Part shown: in pieces, positions 41,478 to 50,263 of the stretch
How the letters are laid out: each line of letters starts with the position of its first letter
Position numbering within the stretch: position 1 is the first letter of the stretch
Position numbers and translations under genes: made by a program
From: Halorubrum amylolyticum
Lineage (GTDB): Archaea; Halobacteriota; Halobacteria; Halobacteriales; Haloferacaceae
Reading direction: 5' to 3'
DNA length: 64,000 bases
Assembly: GCF_004114995.1 (NCBI RefSeq)
Contig: NZ_SDJP01000010.1
Location: 19,736-83,735 of the forward strand
The notes under the pieces: model-generated
Database searches by the model: none
Seen by the model: only the letters and a program-made list of their open reading frames with translations
What the model was told of the DNA's origin: nothing

Positions 41478-42827
41478 TCAGATGAGGCTCGCGCCGTCGA
41501 GGTCGGTCCGGCCGTAGTCGACGTCGAGCAGGCGCAGGAGGGTCGGGGCGACGTCGAGCAAGTCCGCGTCCTCGACCTTCGCGTCCGGGTGATCGACGAA
41601 CAGGGCGGCGTCCTCGAAGGTGTGCATACCGGTTCGGGGGCCATCCGGATCGAACACCGCGTCGTGAGAACGGAAGCCGGCCTTGAGGTCGAACCCCTCG
41701 TGCGGGATCACGACGAGGTCGGGCGCGATGGCGTCGTGGTCGCCACGGAACACGGTCTCGCGCTCGACGACTCGCTTCGCGACCGGGTTCCCGTTCGGTC
41801 CTTCCCACGCTTCGAGTTCGGCCCGGAGTTCCTCGCGGGCTGCCTCGTACTCCGACTCGGGGACGACGCCGTCGGGCTCGCGCCCTTCGACGTTGAGGTA
41901 GAAGCGGCCGGGGACGAGCGAGTACGCGCGGGCGTCGCCGGCGATGTCGGACAGCGACCCGTGGTCGTCGCCGTCCTCGTACGAGAGCCACCCCTCGCGT
42001 TCGAGCCACTCGTTGCAGTACACGTCGTGGCGGAGCCGTGCGAACCCGTGGGTGGAGCCGACGACGAGCCGCACGTCGTTCGGAAGCGCCGTCCGGATGG
42101 CGCCGATGTGCTCGTCGAGGGCGGCGTAGAACGCCAGCACGTCCTCGCGGTACGGCCCGCCGTCCTCGTAGTCGCCCCACAGGAAGTGGTTGATCCGGTC
42201 CGGGGTGGAGAACACCCCGACGAACAGGTCCCAGTCGTCCATCTCGACGTATCGGGAAAACGCCTCCGCGCGGGCGTCGAGGGTCTCGCGCGCCTGTTCG
42301 ATGAACTCGGTCTTGTCCTCCCGGTGGCCGAGCTTCGCGTTGACAGAGAGCCTGTAGTCGCTCTCGGTGAGGTACTTCCGAAGCTCCTCCGGGTGGGCGG
42401 CCTTGTCGACGTCGGGCGAGAGATAGCCGGAGACCATGCGCTGAACCGTCCGCTGCGGCGGGAACGTGACGGGGACGTTCATCACCGTCGCGTCGAGACC
42501 GGCGTCGGTCGCGCGGTCCCACACCCGCGTCGCCTGCACGTCGCGGCCCATGGGGACGTAGGTGTCGTACGAGCCGACCTCTCGGTCCTGAAAGCCGTAC
42601 ACGCCGGTCTCGCCGGGGTTCATCCCGCTCGTGAGCACCGGCCAGCACGCGCTTGATTCCGGCGGCACGGCGCTGTCGATCGGTCCCCCGTCGCCCTCGT
42701 CGGCGATCGCCGACAGCGTCGGAAACGCGTCCGGGTTGTCGGCGACGAGGCGGTGGGGGAGCCCGTCGATCCCGATGAACGCCACGCGGGGCGTGTCGTT
42801 CCCTCGCAGCCGGTCGAAGAGGCCCAT
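41478..42827 (-). CDS. Alkaline phosphatase-superfamily protein with an altered metal ligand
   Basis: A 449-residue protein of the AP/phosphodiesterase superfamily. D21 (GIDGLPH), the nucleophile position S58 (PPESSACWP, where relatives have Thr), D210 and H214 (STPDRINHF) and the late GMHTFEDAALFV are all in place. The key SDHG motif, however, reads STHG, so one metal-binding aspartate is T259. The enzyme may bind one metal, have changed specificity, or be inactive. Relatives hydrolyse phosphodiesters or nucleotide sugars. The ATG at 42827 starts the first strand; it is the first gene of a pair with the HNH protein. Confidence 0.82.
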   Translation of the reverse strand: MGLFDRLRGNDTPRVAFIGIDGLPHRLVADNPDAFPTLSAIADEGDGGPIDSAVPPESSACWPVLTSGMNPGETGVYGFQDREVGSYDTYVPMGRDVQATRVWDRATDAGLDATVMNVPVTFPPQRTVQRMVSGYLSPDVDKAAHPEELRKYLTESDYRLSVNAKLGHREDKTEFIEQARETLDARAEAFSRYVEMDDWDLFVGVFSTPDRINHFLWGDYEDGGPYREDVLAFYAALDEHIGAIRTALPNDVRLVVGSTHGFARLRHDVYCNEWLEREGWLSYEDGDDHGSLSDIAGDARAYSLVPGRFYLNVEGREPDGVVPESEYEAAREELRAELEAWEGPNGNPVAKRVVERETVFRGDHDAIAPDLVVIPHEGFDLKAGFRSHDAVFDPDGPRTGMHTFEDAALFVDHPDAKVEDADLLDVAPTLLRLLDVDYGRTDLDGASLI

Positions 42828-42959
42828 AGGGGTACATCCCCCGTGGAGGGCAAAAGGGTTCACATCGCTTCCCGGACGCGTCGCCTCCGGACGCCGACCC
42901 TCTCCTCTTTTCTCTCCTACTCTCGGGACCCTTTTGAGGGCGGCCCGTCACGGTGGCGC

Positions 42960-43934
42960 ATGGAGACGCGACGCACGCTTCTCGTCGACGCGTTCGCGGA
43001 CGAGCCGCTGGCCGGGAACGTCGCCGTCGTCGTGCCGGACGCCGCGGGACTGAGCGACGACCAGATGGGACGGATCGCCGCGGAGGTCGGCGCCTCCGAG
43101 ACCGCGTTCCTGCGTTCTCCGGACGACAGTACCGACGATCGGCTGCGGTACTTCACTCCCTCGACCGAGGTCGATCTCTGTGGACACGCCACGATCGCGA
43201 CCTACGGCGCCTTATTCGCCGAGGGCGCGATCGACGCGGGCGACCGCACTCTCCGGACCAACGTCGGCGACCTCGAGATCTCGATCGACGACGACGGAAG
43301 CGTCTGGATGCGACAGAACCCGCCGACGGTGGACGTGATCGAGACGGCGGAGGGTGGCGATGGCGGTGGCGACGGACCGGTCCGGGACGGCGCGGGGGAG
43401 CCCGACCTCGACGTCAACCGCCTCGGCGACGCGCTCGGGATCGATCCGGCGGCCCTGCGCGACGTGGGCGCCGACCTCCCGGTCGCGGTCGCTTCGACTG
43501 GGCTCCCGTGGCTCGTCGTCCCCGTGAACTTCCTCGAACGGCTCGGGGAGGCCGAGCCGGACATGGCGGCGATCGAGGACATCTCTGCGGCGCACGACGC
43601 CGCCGGCGTGTACGCGTTCACGTTCGACGCGATCGGCGCGGAGTCGACCCTCCACGGTCGGGCGTTCGCCCCGGCGGTCGGGGTGCCCGAGGACCCCGTG
43701 ACGGGGACGGCGAGCGGTGCGGTCGGGGCCTACCTCCGCGAGGTCGGCGCGTTCGACGGCCACTTCCCGGACGAGCTGCGCTTCGAGCAAGGCCACTTCA
43801 TCGATCGGCCCGGCCACGTCCGCGTCCGGGTCTCCGGCGACGCGGTGCGCGTCGGCGGGCGGGCGGTGGTCTCGCTGGAGGGCGAGCTGCGGGTGCCCGA
43901 GGAAGAGGACGACGACGAGATCATCGAGGCGTAG
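42960..43934 (+). CDS. PhzF-family isomerase-like protein
   Basis: A 324-residue protein with the two-fold diaminopimelate epimerase-like fold of PhzF. The catalytic glutamate is E47 (ASETAFL). The paired motifs DLCGHATIA (72-80) and EDPVTGTASGA are diagnostic. A Gly/Asp-rich loop (EGGDGGGDGPVRDG) interrupts the first half. PhzF isomerises a phenazine precursor in pseudomonads; archaeal homologues act on unknown substrates, and no other phenazine gene is here. The ATG at 42960 begins the first strand. It is divergent from the phosphodiesterase gene. Confidence 0.85.
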   Translation: METRRTLLVDAFADEPLAGNVAVVVPDAAGLSDDQMGRIAAEVGASETAFLRSPDDSTDDRLRYFTPSTEVDLCGHATIATYGALFAEGAIDAGDRTLRTNVGDLEISIDDDGSVWMRQNPPTVDVIETAEGGDGGGDGPVRDGAGEPDLDVNRLGDALGIDPAALRDVGADLPVAVASTGLPWLVVPVNFLERLGEAEPDMAAIEDISAAHDAAGVYAFTFDAIGAESTLHGRAFAPAVGVPEDPVTGTASGAVGAYLREVGAFDGHFPDELRFEQGHFIDRPGHVRVRVSGDAVRVGGRAVVSLEGELRVPEEEDDDEIIEA

Positions 43935-44101
43935 CGATCCGGCGGAACCGGGAGGGCGCGGCTCCCTCGGGCGCACCCTCCGGGATCGAACACGGCGTGT
44001 TCCGGGGGACGCGCGCCTGAGACGATCGCCACCGCACGCCTGCCACTGCCCGCTTGCCACTGCCCGCTTCGCACACCCGCGACGCCTCGGAATCACGACG
44101 C

Positions 44102-44111
44102 TTTTTAAAAT
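44102..44111 (+). promoter_or_regulatory. TATA box of the exchanger gene
   Basis: TTTTTAAAAT is centred about 25 nt before the GTG at 44131, supporting that start and a leaderless transcript. Confidence 0.6.
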
Positions 44112-44130
44112 ACCGCGACAACCCGGAGCC

Positions 44131-45081
44131 GTGTTACTCGGGTCGCCGCTCACGGAACTCCTGTTGCTCGCCGGCGGCGCCGCCCTCCTGTACGCCGGCG
44201 CCGAACTGCTCGTCACGGGCGCCAGCGACCTCGCGCTCGCGGTCGGGCTGAAGGCGTCGACGGTCGGGGTCACCGTCGTCGCGTTCGCGACCACGGCCCC
44301 CGAGCTGTTCGTCTCCCTCCTCGGCGCGATCACGGTGTCGACCGACACCGGGCTGGGAGCGATCGTCGGCTCGAACATCGCCAACATCGGGCTCGTGTTG
44401 GGGATCTCCGCGCTGATCCGCCCGCTCGACATCTCCCGGACCGTCTTCGAGCGCCACGTCCCGTTCATGGCGCTCGCCGCGCTGCTGCTCGTCGGGCTCG
44501 GTTGGGACGGCCGGATCGGCGCCGTTGACGGCGTCCTCCTGCTCGCCACCCTCGTCGCGTTCACCGTCGTCGTCATGCGACGGGTTCAACAGACTCAATC
44601 CGGGATCTCGGCCGCCGAGCGCGCGGAAATGCCCGATGCGCGCCTTCGCGACGTCGCCGCCGTCGTCGGGGGTGTCGTCGCCTTGGTCCTCGGCTCCCGC
44701 TGGCTCGTCGAGGGCGGGCAGTCGCTGCTGTCGGCGGCCGGCTTCACCGACATCTTCATCGGCCTTACCGTGCTGGCGCTGGGCACCTCGCTGCCCGAGT
44801 TGGCCGCGAGCGTCATCGCCGCGATCCGCGGCGAGGCGGAGTTCAGCGTAGGCAACGTCGTCGGCTCGAACATCTACAATATCCTCGCGGTCATCGGCAT
44901 CGTCGCGGTGATCACGCCGATCAGCGTGAGCCCCGGCGTGCGCGGCTTCGAGTTTCCCGCGCTGCTCGCGTTCACCGCCCTGCTGGTCGGGCTGATGTAC
45001 CGCGGCGACCGCATCTCCCGACTTGACGGCGGCGTCCTCGTCGTCGGCTACTTCGCGTTCATCTTCCTCCTGCTGCCGTGA
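44131..45081 (+). CDS. Calcium/sodium antiporter (CaCA family)
   Basis: A 316-residue membrane protein with about ten helices and the two inverted alpha repeats of CaCA exchangers: FATTAPEL (52-59) with GSNIANIG (80-87) in the first half, and ALGTSLPEL with GNVVGSNIYNI in the second. The conserved acidic residues in the PEL motifs bind the cation. It probably exchanges Na+ for Ca2+ across the cell membrane. The GTG start at 44131 is backed by a TATA box at leaderless distance; earlier in-frame codons are not hydrophobic. Confidence 0.9.
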   Translation: MLLGSPLTELLLLAGGAALLYAGAELLVTGASDLALAVGLKASTVGVTVVAFATTAPELFVSLLGAITVSTDTGLGAIVGSNIANIGLVLGISALIRPLDISRTVFERHVPFMALAALLLVGLGWDGRIGAVDGVLLLATLVAFTVVVMRRVQQTQSGISAAERAEMPDARLRDVAAVVGGVVALVLGSRWLVEGGQSLLSAAGFTDIFIGLTVLALGTSLPELAASVIAAIRGEAEFSVGNVVGSNIYNILAVIGIVAVITPISVSPGVRGFEFPALLAFTALLVGLMYRGDRISRLDGGVLVVGYFAFIFLLLP

Positions 45082-45119
45082 GTGCGCGGCGGGTGCGCTG
45101 GATCGGTGACTCGATGACG

Positions 45120-45500
45120 GATGCTGTTTATAAGTAGGGAACAAGTCGATGTGCGGTGGCGCGTGCCTCCGAGCGCCCTCCGGGCGCGAGGAGCGCGCGC
45201 GAGGGAGTCGGTCGCCCGGAGCAACGCGGAGGGCGACCGACGAGGCTGGGGAGGTGTGAGGCTGCGGTCGCGGTGGGTGGGACTCAAAGGGGCAGTCGCG
45301 AGGACGCCGCAGGCGACACCAAGCACCGCAAGGAGCGAGTGAAACGAGCGACTGAGGAGCGCAGCGAGCGTGCGGCGTCCTCGCGGCTGGGGCTTTGGAG
45401 GTGTTCACGGCGGAGTCGTCGATCGAGTACTACCGAGCGGCTGGGGCTTTGGAGGTGTTCATCGTAGATCCGCCGCCAGCAATCACTTATAAGCGATCGA
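45120..45500 (+). repeat. Dispersed intergenic repeat, copy C
   Basis: The 500-bp gap before the deacylase gene is filled by this copy. It has GTGCGGTGGCGCGTGCC (45151-45167), the stem GTCGGTCGCCC/GGGCGACCGAC (45207-45217 and 45231-45241), GGGACTCAAAGGGGCAG (45279-45295), two GGCTGGGGCTTTGGAGG boxes (45385 and 45439) and the TATA-like CTTATAAGCGATC (45486-45498). A second TATA-like TTTATAAGTA lies at its left edge (45127-45136). The right-hand box lies 84-96 nt before the deacylase start and may drive it. Confidence 0.7.
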
Positions 45501-45581
45501 CCGGGCGGTCAACCGAACTCGTCACCGCTCCACCGACATCGTATCGACGGCTATTCGGCCGCCCGACCCCGACCGGAACCC

Positions 45582-46988
45582 GTGATAGCGATCGTCGTCA
45601 GCCGGGCCGACAGCGCCTCGGAACACATCGGCGAGCACCTGCTCGACGTCGGCGACTGGGAGCGCCGCGACGACCCGAGCCGCCCCGACGCCGCGGGCGG
45701 CGGGACGTACTACCGGACCGACGGGTTCGAACTGCGGGAGTTCGACGACCTCCACATCGATCTGGACGACCCGGCGAGCGCGTTCGGCGGTGACGCCGAC
45801 ACGGAGGACACCGACACCGACGATTCTCCCGAGTTCCTCGCGTTCGTCTCCAGACACTCCGGCGAGACGGGGGAGCTGCTCACGGCGCACGTCACCGGGA
45901 ACTTCGGCCCCGCGCCGTACGGGGGCGAGCCGGAGACGCTGGCGCGCGCGGCGCCGGGCGCCGAGAAGCGCGTCGTCGAGGCGCTGGCGGCGCACGCCCC
46001 CGAGGGGTACGACGTGGGGATCGAGTGCACCCACCACGGGCCGACCGACACCGCCGTCCCCTCGCTCTTCGTCGAACTCGGCTCCGACGAACCGCAGTGG
46101 GCCGACCCGGAGGCGGCCCGGGCGGTCGCGCGGGCGGTGCTCGACCTGCGGGGGACCGGCGCCGATTTGGTCGACGAAGGAAACGAAGCCGGCGATCCCC
46201 GACCCCGCCACGTCGTCGGCTTCGGCGGCGGTCACTACGCCCCGCGGTTCACCCGGATCGTCCGCGAGACCGAGTGGGCGGTGGGACACGTCGGCGCCGA
46301 CTGGGCGCTCGGAGAGATGGGGGCGCCCGACGCCAACCGTGACGTGATCGAGCAGGCGTTCGCGCGGAGCCGCGCGGACCTCGCGGTGATCGAGGGCGAC
46401 AAGCCGGATCTCGCGGCGACGGTCGAGGAACTCGGCCACCGCGTCGTGAGCGAGACGTGGGTGCGCGAGGTCGGCGAGCGCTCCCTCCCGCTGGTGGAGC
46501 GGCTGGAGGCCGAGGTCGCGACGGTCGACGAGGGCCTCCGGTTCGGCGAGGTCGTCCCCGTGTCTCCCGACGCGATCCGCGTCAGAACGCTCCCGGCGGA
46601 CCTGCTCTCGCGGGCGCAGGGCGTGGACGCGGGCGCGGCCCGCACGGCGGTAGAAGAGAACGCCGTCGCCTTCGGCACCGAGCAGGCCGGGACGCGGGCG
46701 ACGGGGCGGGCCGCGTTCGCCGCCGACGAGGGGTCGCCCGGATACGGCGACCTCGTCGCGGATCTGGCGGGCGTGTTGGAGCGCGGGTACGACGCGGTCG
46801 AAGTGGACGACGGTGCCGTGATCGCTCGCGAGACCGCGTTCGACCCCGGACTCGCCGCCGAGCGGGGCGTCCCGGAAGGGCCGGCGTTCGGGCGGCTCGC
46901 CGACGGGGAGTCGGTCGAGATCGGCGGCGAGACGGTCGCGCCTGAGGACGTGTCGCGGGCGCGGACGGTCCGGTTTCCGATCGAGTGA
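45582..46988 (+). CDS. dtdA: D-aminoacyl-tRNA deacylase, archaeal type
   Basis: A 468-residue protein of the archaeal/plant DTD2 type. The N-terminal domain shows LTAHVTGNFGPAPYGG and IECTHHGPTD, and GGGHYAPRFT is the key metal-binding segment; these are the hallmark regions. It removes D-amino acids wrongly attached to tRNA. The haloarchaeal version has a C-terminal extension (after about residue 290) beyond the minimal domain. GTG at 45582 gives MIAIVVSRADSASEHIG, the usual start. It is followed by ftsZ1 after 195 bp. Confidence 0.9.
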   Translation: MIAIVVSRADSASEHIGEHLLDVGDWERRDDPSRPDAAGGGTYYRTDGFELREFDDLHIDLDDPASAFGGDADTEDTDTDDSPEFLAFVSRHSGETGELLTAHVTGNFGPAPYGGEPETLARAAPGAEKRVVEALAAHAPEGYDVGIECTHHGPTDTAVPSLFVELGSDEPQWADPEAARAVARAVLDLRGTGADLVDEGNEAGDPRPRHVVGFGGGHYAPRFTRIVRETEWAVGHVGADWALGEMGAPDANRDVIEQAFARSRADLAVIEGDKPDLAATVEELGHRVVSETWVREVGERSLPLVERLEAEVATVDEGLRFGEVVPVSPDAIRVRTLPADLLSRAQGVDAGAARTAVEENAVAFGTEQAGTRATGRAAFAADEGSPGYGDLVADLAGVLERGYDAVEVDDGAVIARETAFDPGLAAERGVPEGPAFGRLADGESVEIGGETVAPEDVSRARTVRFPIE

Positions 46989-47010
46989 CGGTCCGGTTTC
47001 CGATCGAGTG
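46965..47010 (+). repeat. 23-bp tandem duplication spanning the dtdA stop codon
   Basis: ACGGTCCGGTTTCCGATCGA plus GTG occurs at 46965-46987 and again at 46988-47010. The first copy encodes the last codons; the stop TGA is made at the junction, and the second copy is untranslated. Confidence 0.9.
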
Positions 47011-47146
47011 ACGACCCCGGTCGCGACGCGACGAGAGCGCGACCGTCGATCGGCGGTCCGATTGTTCGTTTTTGCTTGGTGACACGCGGGTTTCGGCGGC
47101 TCTGGAGACCGTCTTCGGCCGTCTGACTCGCGTCAGACGATCGGGC

Positions 47147-47159
47147 AAAAATAAATACG
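47147..47159 (+). promoter_or_regulatory. TATA box of ftsZ1
   Basis: AAAAATAAATACG is centred about 30 nt before the ATG at 47184, a strong haloarchaeal promoter element. Confidence 0.6.
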
Positions 47160-47183
47160 TCCGGGTCGCAACCACACCATATA

Positions 47184-48353
47184 ATGGACTCTATCGTAGA
47201 GGACGCCATCGACGAAGCCGAGGAATCCACGGCGGACGACGCCGGGGCGGCCGGCACCGGCGCGGCCGGCGCCGGCGCGAACGACGCGGCCGCCGGCGCC
47301 CCGCCACAGACCGGGACGATGACCGACGAGGAGCTGCAGGACGTCCTCCAGGACCTCCAGACCAACATCACGGTCGTCGGCTGCGGGGGTGCCGGCGGCA
47401 ACACGGTCAACCGGATGACCGAGGAGGGAATTCACGGCGCGAAACTGGTCGCCGCCAACACCGACGTTCAGCACCTCGTCAACATCGAGGCCGACACGAA
47501 GATCCTCATGGGCCAGCAAAAGACGCAGGGCCGCGGCGCCGGGTCCCTCCCGCAGGTCGGCGAGGAGGCCGCCATCGAGTCCCAAGAGGAGATTCAGGAC
47601 GCCATCGACGGCTCCGACATGGTGTTCGTCACCGCCGGGCTCGGCGGCGGCACGGGGACCGGGTCGGCGCCGGTCGTCGCGAAGGCCGCCCGCGAGTCGG
47701 GCGCCCTGACGATCGCCATCGTCACGACTCCCTTCACGGCCGAGGGCGAGGTCCGACGGACGAACGCCGAGGCCGGCTTAGAGCGGCTCCGCGACGTGAG
47801 CGACACGGTCATCGTCGTCCCCAACGACCGGCTGCTCGACGCGGTCGGGAAGCTCCCCGTCCGGCAGGCGTTCAAGGTGTCCGACGAGGTCCTGATGCGC
47901 TCGGTGAAGGGGATCACGGAGCTCATCACGATGCCCGGGCTGGTCAACCTCGACTTCGCCGACGTTCGCACCGTCATGGAGAAGGGCGGCGTCGCGATGA
48001 TCGGGCTCGGCGAGTCGGACTCCGACTCGAAGGCGCAGGACTCGGTGAAGTCCGCGCTGCGCTCGCCGCTGCTCGACGTCGACATCTCCGGCGCGAACTC
48101 CGCGCTGGTCAACGTCACCGGCGGCACCGATATGTCCATCGAGGAGGCCGAGGGCGTCGTCGAGGAGATCTACGACCGGATCGACCCCGACGCGCGGATC
48201 ATCTGGGGGACCTCCGTCGACGAGGAGCTGGAAGGGGAGATGCGGACCATGATCGTGGTGACCGGCGTCGAGTCGCCGCAGATCTACGGTCGTAACGGCG
48301 AGGCGCCCGAGGGGGCGGAACCCGAGATGGAAGACATCGACTACGTGGAGTAA
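47184..48353 (+). CDS. ftsZ1: Cell division protein FtsZ, type 1
   Basis: A 389-residue tubulin-like GTPase. The GTP signature GGGTGTG is at 154-160, the first glycine loop [11 protein letters not shown] at 67-77, and the catalytic T7 loop reads [12 protein letters not shown] low-complexity Ala/Gly/Asp extension of about 45 residues precedes the domain. It polymerises at midcell; in haloarchaea FtsZ1 scaffolds the division ring together with FtsZ2. Type 1 is inferred from the gene order ftsZ-secE-spt5, which is widely conserved in euryarchaea. A strong TATA box lies just upstream. Confidence 0.92.
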   Translation: MDSIVEDAIDEAEESTADDAGAAGTGAAGAGANDAAAGAPPQTGTMTDEELQDVLQDLQTNITVVGCGGAGGNTVNRMTEEGIHGAKLVAANTDVQHLVNIEADTKILMGQQKTQGRGAGSLPQVGEEAAIESQEEIQDAIDGSDMVFVTAGLGGGTGTGSAPVVAKAARESGALTIAIVTTPFTAEGEVRRTNAEAGLERLRDVSDTVIVVPNDRLLDAVGKLPVRQAFKVSDEVLMRSVKGITELITMPGLVNLDFADVRTVMEKGGVAMIGLGESDSDSKAQDSVKSALRSPLLDVDISGANSALVNVTGGTDMSIEEAEGVVEEIYDRIDPDARIIWGTSVDEELEGEMRTMIVVTGVESPQIYGRNGEAPEGAEPEMEDIDYVE

Positions 48354-48482
48354 TCGCGCGCTCCGCGGCGAATACGAGTCCGATCTGCCGTTTCTGTCCC
48401 TCCTCGCCCGGTTTCGACGGTTCTCGCTCGTCGGCCTCGCATCAAAAGGTAAAAACCGGATCGACTCGAACTTCCTCGTAAC

Positions 48483-48659
48483 ATGGACGTTCCGTACGAC
48501 CTCAACAGCTACATTCGGGTGCTGAAACTCGCGAGCACGCCGAGCACCGACGAGTTCCTCCAGGTGTCGAAGATCGCCGGGGCCGGCATCCTCCTCATCG
48601 GCTTCATCGGCTTCCTGATGTTCGCGATCATGAGCCTCCTGCCGGGGGTCGGCGCGTAA
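48483..48659 (+). CDS. secE: Protein translocase subunit SecE
   Basis: A 58-residue protein with a conserved amphipathic first helix (LNSYIRVLKLASTPSTDEFLQVSK) and one transmembrane helix (ILLIGFIGFLMFAIMSLL), the full layout of archaeal SecE (Sec61 gamma). It clamps SecY in the membrane translocon. Its stop overlaps the start of the Spt5 gene (TAATG). Position between ftsZ1 and spt5 is the classic archaeal arrangement and secures the call. Confidence 0.9.
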   Translation: MDVPYDLNSYIRVLKLASTPSTDEFLQVSKIAGAGILLIGFIGFLMFAIMSLLPGVGA

Positions 48660-49111
48660 TGCCGATCTTCTCGGTCAAGACCACCGCGAGCCAGGAGCGG
48701 ACCGTCGCCGACATGCTCGCGGAGAAGGAGATGCCGGAGATCCAGGCCGTCATCGCCCCCGACCAGCTGACGAGCTACGTGATGGTCGAGGCCACGGACG
48801 GGAGCGTGTTCGCCCGGATCCTCGACGAGATACCTCACGCTCGCGGCGTGATTCAGGGCTCCGAGGGGCCGGCGAGAAGCCCCTTCTCCGAGGTCGAGCA
48901 CTTCCTCTCGCCGACCCCCGACGTGGAGGGGATCGCCGAGGGCGACATCGTCGAGCTGATCGCCGGGCCGTTCAAGGGCGAGAAGGCCCGCGTCCAGCGC
49001 ATCGACGAGGGGAAAGACCAAGTGACCGTCGAGCTGTACGAGGCGACCGTCCCGATCCCGGTGACGGTCCGCGGCGACCAGATCCGCGTGCTCGACTCGG
49101 ACGAGCGGTAA
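48659..49111 (+). CDS. spt5: Transcription elongation factor Spt5 (NusG homologue)
   Basis: A 150-residue protein with an N-terminal NGN domain (VKTTASQERTVADML, then VMVEATDGSVFARILDEIPHARGV) and a C-terminal KOW domain (DIVELIAGPFKGEKARVQRID). It binds the RNA polymerase clamp with Spt4 to raise processivity. It starts within the stop of secE, so the two are translated together. Length is normal for archaeal Spt5. Confidence 0.93.
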   Translation: MPIFSVKTTASQERTVADMLAEKEMPEIQAVIAPDQLTSYVMVEATDGSVFARILDEIPHARGVIQGSEGPARSPFSEVEHFLSPTPDVEGIAEGDIVELIAGPFKGEKARVQRIDEGKDQVTVELYEATVPIPVTVRGDQIRVLDSDER

Positions 49112-49216
49112 GCGGTCCGGACCTTTCTTCGCTCCGTCCTCGTTTTCTCGCCCAACTACCCGACGGGTCGTCGGCAACGACAAGGGCTTTATCCGCCGAC
49201 GACTGACGGTTCGGAC

Positions 49217-50179
49217 ATGTTCGGTTCCGGCGTGCCGGCGGTTCTGAGTCTGGTGCCGGACACGTTCACGTTCGCTTGGCTCGTCGCGATCCTCTTCGCC
49301 GTCGCGTGGCTGCTCGACAGCCGCGGGCTGGCGGCGGGCCGGTCGCTCGCGGCCGGAACGTGGGCGCTGTTCGGGCTCTTCTGGCTGACGACGGTGCCGT
49401 ACTTCGCGTTCGAGCACCAGAGCTACGTCGAGTCGATCCTCGCGCTCGTCGGGGTGCCGGCCTGCATGTACGCCGGCTACCTCCTGTACAACGGGCGGGC
49501 GTCGCTGTTCACCCTCACGCGGGCCATCGCGATCATGCTGTTCATCTACCTCCCGTTCGAGACGATACCGGCGTTCACGCTCGGCGGCGTGGCGTTCCCC
49601 GAGCCCCGCCGGGTCCTCATCGAGGCGGTCGCGACCCAGACCGGGATGCTCATCGACCTACTCGGCTACGCGCCCGAGCGGGTGGCGAGCAGCGAGGGGT
49701 ACAACGCGGCCTACCTGTGGGCGCTCGACGACGGGCACACCTACCGGATCGACATCGTGCTCGCCTGTACGGGGCTCGGGAGCATGGCGATCTTCGGCGG
49801 GCTCGTCACCGCGGTCGAGGCGCCCCTGCGACGGAAGCTTCGCGGGCTCGCGGTGTCGGTCTCGCTCATCTACGTCCTCAACATCCTCCGAACGACGTTC
49901 ATCTCGGTCGCTTCGGGCAACCAGTACATGCAGTGGTACCCCGACCTCGTGTTGGCGATATTCGGTGCGAGCGACCCCTACCGGGTGTCGTTCCTGATCT
50001 CCGACCGGATCATGAGCCAGCTGCTCGCGGTCGTGGCGCTGATCGGGATCACCTTCCTCGTGGTGCGGGAGCTGCCGGAGCTCGTGGTCATTCTCGAAGA
50101 CGTGCTCTACCTGCTCACCGGCGAAGAGCACGACCTGACGGAGGCGCTCGATCTGCCGCGGGAGCCGACCAACCGCTGA
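49217..50179 (+). CDS. artA: Archaeosortase A
   Basis: A 320-residue membrane protein with about eight helices. The catalytic triad of exosortase/archaeosortase enzymes is visible: C184 (VLACTGLGS), R225 (LNILRTTFIS) and R256 (DPYRVSF). In Haloferax the enzyme cuts PGF-CTERM proteins and passes them to an isoprenoid lipid anchor. A plausible substrate, the surface glycoprotein with a PGL C-terminus, is about 10 kb away. The ATG at 49217 precedes the first helix. It follows spt5 by 105 bp with its own promoter likely. Confidence 0.92.
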   Translation: MFGSGVPAVLSLVPDTFTFAWLVAILFAVAWLLDSRGLAAGRSLAAGTWALFGLFWLTTVPYFAFEHQSYVESILALVGVPACMYAGYLLYNGRASLFTLTRAIAIMLFIYLPFETIPAFTLGGVAFPEPRRVLIEAVATQTGMLIDLLGYAPERVASSEGYNAAYLWALDDGHTYRIDIVLACTGLGSMAIFGGLVTAVEAPLRRKLRGLAVSVSLIYVLNILRTTFISVASGNQYMQWYPDLVLAIFGASDPYRVSFLISDRIMSQLLAVVALIGITFLVVRELPELVVILEDVLYLLTGEEHDLTEALDLPREPTNR

Positions 50180-50209
50180 CGCGGCCCGGGGACGGACGAC
50201 TCCTTCAAA

Positions 50210-50229
50210 ACTATATATTAATATATAGT
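50210..50229. promoter_or_regulatory. Perfect 20-bp AT palindrome upstream of the MgtC-family gene
   Basis: ACTATATATTAATATATAGT is an exact palindrome in a GC-rich genome. It lies 35-54 bp before a small leader ORF and about 120 bp before the transporter. It can serve as a TATA box and as a symmetric binding site. Confidence 0.6.
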
Positions 50230-50263
50230 AAGCTATAGGCGTCGCTGTCGACTGGTTCGGCGT

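Noticed and set aside
42960..43934. A phenazine biosynthesis cluster
   Set aside because: Only the PhzF-like gene is present. PhzF homologues are widespread in organisms that do not make phenazines.
45121..45467. Short frames within repeat copy C
   Set aside because: They follow the repeat sequence, are Arg/Ala/Ser-rich, and are not conserved with frames in copies A and B.
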